In this document: in pieces, positions 6,301 to 8,784 of the stretch
Numbering within the stretch: the stretch's first letter is position 1
Layout of the letters: every line of letters starts with the position of its first letter
Made by a program: the position numbers and the translations under genes
From: UBA668 sp043721915
GTDB lineage: Bacteria > Actinomycetota > Acidimicrobiia > Acidimicrobiales > Ilumatobacteraceae
NCBI GenBank assembly: GCA_043721915.1
Contig: JAYSPV010000150.1
Coordinates: 1-8,784 of the forward strand
Direction of reading: 5' to 3'
DNA: 8,784 bases
Notes under the pieces: model-generated
The model's database searches: none
Told to the model about the DNA's origin: nothing
The model's input: the letters and a program-made list of their open reading frames with translations, nothing else

Positions 6301-6516
6301 ATGGTCGCCGCTGTCACTCCACCTCCCGCATCCTCCGGGGCGGAACCCGACGAGTTGGGCCCCGAGTCGGGTGATTCGCGCCGAACCTCCATCGAAGGTT
6401 GGAGCGCAGCACTCGCCAGTGGAGACGGCGCCGAAGTGACCCGGCTGGTGCGGCAGAGCCGAGTCGACCGCGTGAAGGCAGCAGCAACCGGCAAGCTCGG
6501 GGCGATGTTGGGCTGA
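6301..6516 (+). CDS. Small hypothetical protein (71 aa), possibly leaderless
   Basis: I recognise no family. The 71 residues start with a Pro/Ser/Glu-rich disordered part (MVAAVTPPPASSGAEPDEL), then a likely helical part (GWSAALASGDGAEVTRLVRQ, VDRVKAAATGKLGAMLG). There is no signal peptide, membrane segment or cysteine. Codon third positions are GC-rich like the neighbouring genes. No Shine-Dalgarno site is seen, but a stress-type promoter lies just upstream at the same spacing as for the kinase and hemerythrin genes, which is the main argument that it is expressed. An antisense frame (6314-6598) covers it; only the right end of that frame, outside this ORF, has family similarity. It could be non-coding leader of the downstream unit. 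Confidence 0.4.
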   Translation: MVAAVTPPPASSGAEPDELGPESGDSRRTSIEGWSAALASGDGAEVTRLVRQSRVDRVKAAATGKLGAMLG

Positions 6517-6655
6517 GGCCCGAGACGCGCGTCAGGACGAGAAGTCGGCGGATCGCTTCGGCGGGTACGTGTCGTTCGATCGCGTAGCCGTCGACCACCG
6601 CGGAGCTGCAAGACCGCCTTCAGCTCGCGATTCGGCCGAGCGCGTTTGAGCCAGA
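6510..6655 (-). pseudogene. Decayed DUF411 (metal-binding, CopG-like) gene remnant
   Basis: In one minus-strand frame (6616-6539) the translation reads RSCSSAVVDGYAIERHVP then AEAIRRLL. DUF411 proteins, small metal- or copper-associated proteins, carry SCHTAVV, GY-x-IEGHVPA and IRRLL in this order. Pieces of the flanking family sequence are in other frames: upstream LKRARPNRELKA (family about LKxRLGVPRELKA) and downstream RPDAR (family ERPDARGL). The conserved His of SCHT is Ser and the Gly of EGHVP is Arg. A stop and several shifts break the frame, and the N-terminal Cys-x-Cys-Cys region is not recognisable. The gene is therefore dead. Its debris now contains the -35 box of the glsB promoter on the other strand. 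Confidence 0.6.
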
Positions 6656-6668
6656 CGGGATCGGGTAC
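6643..6668 (+). promoter_or_regulatory. Candidate SigB/SigF-type promoter of glsB and the PA2169-type gene
   Basis: CGTTTG (6643-6648), 14 bases, GGGTAC (6663-6668). Both boxes are identical to those of the hemerythrin promoter. The start of transcription would be near 6675, leaving a leader of about 37 bases that includes the AAGGAG ribosome site at 6698-6703, 8 bases before ATG 6712. Confidence 0.65.
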
Positions 6669-6711
6669 CCACCCACGTCGCATCACCTCGACACCCCAAG
6701 GAGACAGACCA

Positions 6712-6984
6712 ATGTTCGGATTCATTATTTTCCTGATTGTTGTCGGCATCATCGCCGGCTTCCTCGCACGGCTGCTCGTGCCCGGCCCAGACCCCATGTC
6801 GATCGGAGGGACGATGCTGCTCGGCATTGTCGGATCATTCATCGGGGGGTTCCTCGGTTGGGCGCTGTTCGGCAAGGACTTCTCCGAGGGTGCGCTTCAG
6901 GCCTCCGGACTGATCGGGTCCATCGTCGGCGCAATCGTTGCACTGCTGATCTACCGAACGGCAGGCCACCGCCGAGCGAGTTGA
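6712..6984 (+). CDS. GlsB/YeaQ/YmgE family stress-response membrane protein
   Basis: A 90-residue inner-membrane protein of the transglycosylase-associated / GlsB family. Members are induced by general stress; their biochemical role is not settled. Three hydrophobic helices are visible at about 2-22 (FIIFLIVVGIIAGFLARLLV), 31-53 (IGGTMLLGIVGSFIGGFLGW) and 62-82. The family glycine pattern GIIAG-x-LAR and GI-x-G-x-x-G is present, followed by a short basic tail HRRAS. Start ATG 6712 has AAGGAG 8 bases upstream; the frame is open further upstream but has no site there. Length is typical for the family. It is followed after 40 bp by a PA2169-type gene, likely co-transcribed from the stress-type promoter at 6643-6668. 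Confidence 0.9.
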   Translation: MFGFIIFLIVVGIIAGFLARLLVPGPDPMSIGGTMLLGIVGSFIGGFLGWALFGKDFSEGALQASGLIGSIVGAIVALLIYRTAGHRRAS

Positions 6985-7024
6985 CCCAGACCCATCACGC
7001 CCCACCTACAGAAATGAGAAGCAC

Positions 7025-7474
7025 ATGATGTCAACCGACGAGCGAGTGACCAAGAATCTGATCGAGACGCTGGAGGACGGCAAGGAAGGCTTTGCGAAGG
7101 CAGCCGAACGGCTCGTCGACACCGACCGGGCCGACCTCTGCAACCAGTTCCGCGAACTCTCCGTTCAACGCGACACGATGGCCCAAGAGCTGCGCGGCCT
7201 CGCGGCTGCATACGGCGACAGCATCGGAGAGTCGGGCTCCTTGGCCGGCGCAGCGCACCGCGGATGGATGGCGGTCAAGGACGTGTTCTCGGGGTCGCAG
7301 GCCGATGGCGTGCTCGACGCAGCCGAGCAGGGCGAGGACCACGCCGTGGCCGAGTTCGAACGCGCGCTCGAACTGGAGCTGTCCGAGGGTCTGCGCGCCG
7401 TGGTGCAACGCCAGTACGGCGAGGTCACCGCAGCCCACGATTGGGTGCGCGAACTGCGTAACGCACACGCCTAG
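7025..7474 (+). CDS. PA2169 family four-helix-bundle protein (DUF2383)
   Basis: A soluble, almost wholly helical protein of 149 residues (148 if ATG 7028 is used). DUF2383/PA2169 proteins have a ferritin-like four-helix bundle, and their function is unknown. Family landmarks are seen in order: LIETLEDGKEGF at the N-terminus, the SGSLAGAAHRGWM motif in the middle, GEDHAVAEFERAL, and QYGEVTAAHDWVRELR at the C-terminus. The ribosome site GAGAAG (7016-7021) is 3 bases from ATG 7025 but 6 from ATG 7028, so MSTDERV is the likelier start. It lies 40 bp after glsB without a terminator between, and a very strong hairpin follows its stop, so the two genes form one unit. The pairing with GlsB and hemerythrin supports a stress role. 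Confidence 0.87.
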   Translation: MMSTDERVTKNLIETLEDGKEGFAKAAERLVDTDRADLCNQFRELSVQRDTMAQELRGLAAAYGDSIGESGSLAGAAHRGWMAVKDVFSGSQADGVLDAAEQGEDHAVAEFERALELELSEGLRAVVQRQYGEVTAAHDWVRELRNAHA

Positions 7475-7490
7475 CCCCGCCGCACGGACA

Positions 7491-7523
7491 GGTCCGATCC
7501 CGCCGAGCCGGCGGGGTCGGACC
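7491..7523. terminator. Strong hairpin terminator between convergent genes
   Basis: Arms 7491-7504 and 7510-7523 pair over 14 positions (13 Watson-Crick and one G-T) around the loop GAGCC, starting 17 bases after the stop at 7474. There is no clear T-run, but the stem is very stable and nearly symmetrical, so it may act in both directions. Confidence 0.8.
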
Positions 7524-7542
7524 GCGTCTGGGTGGCGTTTGA

Positions 7543-7560
7543 GCCCGGTACCGGCCGGGC
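7543..7560 (-). terminator. Second small hairpin, possibly terminating the M20 gene
   Basis: GCCCGG (7543-7548) and CCGGGC (7555-7560) pair around a 6-base loop, 39 bases after the stop of the minus-strand peptidase gene. It lacks a T-run; the larger hairpin at 7491-7523 may do the same job. Confidence 0.4.
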
Positions 7561-7598
7561 ACTCGTTGCGCATGAACTGTCGTTCGCGTTGGCAGTTC

Positions 7599-8784
7599 TC
7601 AGCTGGTGACGCCGCAGACGTCGAGGGCCAGGAGGGCGAGCGCCCGGGCTGTGATCGCAATGTCCTCGACGGGCACCATCTCGTTCGGGCCGTGGGCGAG
7701 TGCAACGTCACCCGGGCCGTACTGCACAGTGGGAATCCCTCCGTGACCGACCAGCAGCCGCAGGTCGCTGCCGTACGGGGCTGCCCACACTTCGTGCGGT
7801 CGCTGGCCGCTGGCTGCAGCGTGGGCGCGACTCATCCTCTCAACCAGGTCACTGTCGGCTGGCAGCCGGCCGGCAGCGAACTGTCCGCCCCACCACTCGA
7901 CCTCGACGGGATGATCGCGGAGCCAATCATCGGTTTGACACGCGGCGGCCACCGCGGCCTCCAACTGCGCTCGTGCCTGCTCGACGGGCTCGTCGAGCGC
8001 AACGCCCAACCGACCCTCGGCAACCAGCAGGTCGGGTACCGACGAAGCCCAATCTCCAGCCTGGACCGTACCGATGGACAGCGGGTGCGCGAGCTTCCAG
8101 CGGCCCGCAAGAGGATCGACGTGTTGGTGGCGGCGCTGCTCCAGTTCACCGAGCGCGCGCCAGATCGGCCAGAACTTCTCGATCGCGCTGGTTCCTTCGG
8201 TACGTCGCGACGCGTGGGTGGCGTGGCCGTGCACACGCAGACGAAAGGTCAATGCGCCGGCGTTGGCCGGTACGACATCCAAGTTGGTGGGCTCAGGAAT
8301 CACGCAGGCATCGGCGCGCCAGCCGCGCTCGAGCAAGGCGAAGGTGCCGAGCCCGCCGTCCTCTTCGCCTTGGACCGAGGCGAGCAGCAGATCACCGCGC
8401 AGCCGCACTTCGGCCGATCGGATGGCCTGGATCGCCCAGTGGGCGGCGATCAGGCCGGCCTTCATGTCGCAGGATCCGCGCCCACACAGGTTGTGTTGTC
8501 TGATCTCACCGTCGAAAGGGGCGAACTCCCACGCCTGGGGATCGCCGATCGGGACGACGTCGACGTGGCCATTGAGCATCAGCGATGGCCCGTCGCCGGT
8601 ACCCGGTAGGCGGCCGACGAGTCCCCATGCTTCGCTGCGTTCCACCTCGACACCTGGGAAGCCCGGCGAGGCGTACAACTCGGCGAGGTCGATCGGCCAC
8701 CGATCGGTATCGAGTCCGCCGGCCTCCATCAGCGTGGCCATGTGGTGCTGAGCATCGTTCTCGGCGTCAGTGCCGCTGACGCTG
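7599..8784 (-). CDS. M20 family metallopeptidase / ArgE-DapE-type deacylase (N-terminus outside window)
   Basis: A cytoplasmic zinc-dependent deacylase or peptidase of the M20 family. The frame stays open to the right edge; codons before ATG 8741 read SVSGTDAENDAQHH, which matches the usual N-terminal region (PSVSGTE-like), so the true start is beyond 8784 and about 394 residues are visible. Counted from Met 8741, the metal and catalytic residues are H59-x-D61 (NGHVDVVP), D92 (GRGSCDMKAG), E126-E127 (QGEEDGG), E150 (PEPTN) and H350 (AHGPNE); all are present. The dimerisation (lid) region carries VHGHATHAS. It is intact to its stop at 7599-7601. Candidate substrates in this subfamily are acetylornithine, succinyl-diaminopimelate and formyl-aminopyrimidine; the sequence alone does not decide, and no arginine or lysine genes adjoin. 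It converges on the stress block and shows no sign of belonging to it. Confidence 0.88.
   Translation of the reverse strand, partial: SVSGTDAENDAQHHMATLMEAGGLDTDRWPIDLAELYASPGFPGVEVERSEAWGLVGRLPGTGDGPSLMLNGHVDVVPIGDPQAWEFAPFDGEIRQHNLCGRGSCDMKAGLIAAHWAIQAIRSAEVRLRGDLLLASVQGEEDGGLGTFALLERGWRADACVIPEPTNLDVVPANAGALTFRLRVHGHATHASRRTEGTSAIEKFWPIWRALGELEQRRHQHVDPLAGRWKLAHPLSIGTVQAGDWASSVPDLLVAEGRLGVALDEPVEQARAQLEAAVAAACQTDDWLRDHPVEVEWWGGQFAAGRLPADSDLVERMSRAHAAASGQRPHEVWAAPYGSDLRLLVGHGGIPTVQYGPGDVALAHGPNEMVPVEDIAITARALALLALDVCGVTS

Noticed and set aside
7536..7552. GTTT and GGTAC near 7540 as another stress promoter
   Set aside because: Only 6 bases separate them, and no gene starts downstream on the plus strand.
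7092..8609. Plus-strand ORF of 505 codons
   Set aside because: It is the shadow of the PA2169-type gene and of the antisense M20 gene, and it runs through the terminator hairpin.

Overview
The window is GC-rich with GC-biased codon use and has GGAG-type ribosome sites beside apparently leaderless starts. It carries a PknB-like kinase, GlsB, PA2169-type and SpoIIE-phosphatase genes. This suggests an actinobacterium (Actinomycetota), possibly an Acidimicrobiia-like lineage; the lineage is inference from gene style only.

Left, accessory part (1-2543): the last 22 codons of an IS630-type transposase run in from the left edge. Next, on the minus strand, is an AbiE type IV toxin-antitoxin operon: an intact antitoxin gene (abiEi) overlapping by GTGA a toxin gene (abiEii) that has lost one base near position 872 and is split between two frames. 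A 10-bp sequence (19 bp with mismatches) is repeated 65 bp apart over the abiEi promoter and start region and looks like an AbiEi operator. About 570 bp with no convincing gene follows, holding nested inverted repeats and degenerate direct repeats.

Central and right part (2544-7523): this looks like a general-stress block. A hemerythrin protein with a histone-H1-like basic tail (minus) diverges from a membrane Ser/Thr kinase followed by a GAF-SpoIIE PP2C phosphatase (plus). Then come a small unknown ORF, a decayed DUF411 remnant on the minus strand, a GlsB/YeaQ membrane protein and a PA2169/DUF2383 four-helix protein. Four of these starts are preceded by nearly the same promoter: (C/G)GT(T/C)T(G/C), 14-15 bp, GGGTA(C/G). 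This resembles the SigB/SigF general-stress sigma class. In three of them the -10 box ends only 9-10 bases before the ATG, implying nearly leaderless mRNAs. The block therefore reads as one sigma-B-like regulon whose own kinase and RsbU-like phosphatase may feed back on the sigma pathway (inference).

Right edge (7599-8784): a convergent M20 peptidase/deacylase (ArgE/DapE family) is cut by the window edge. It is separated from the stress block by a very strong 14-bp terminator hairpin.
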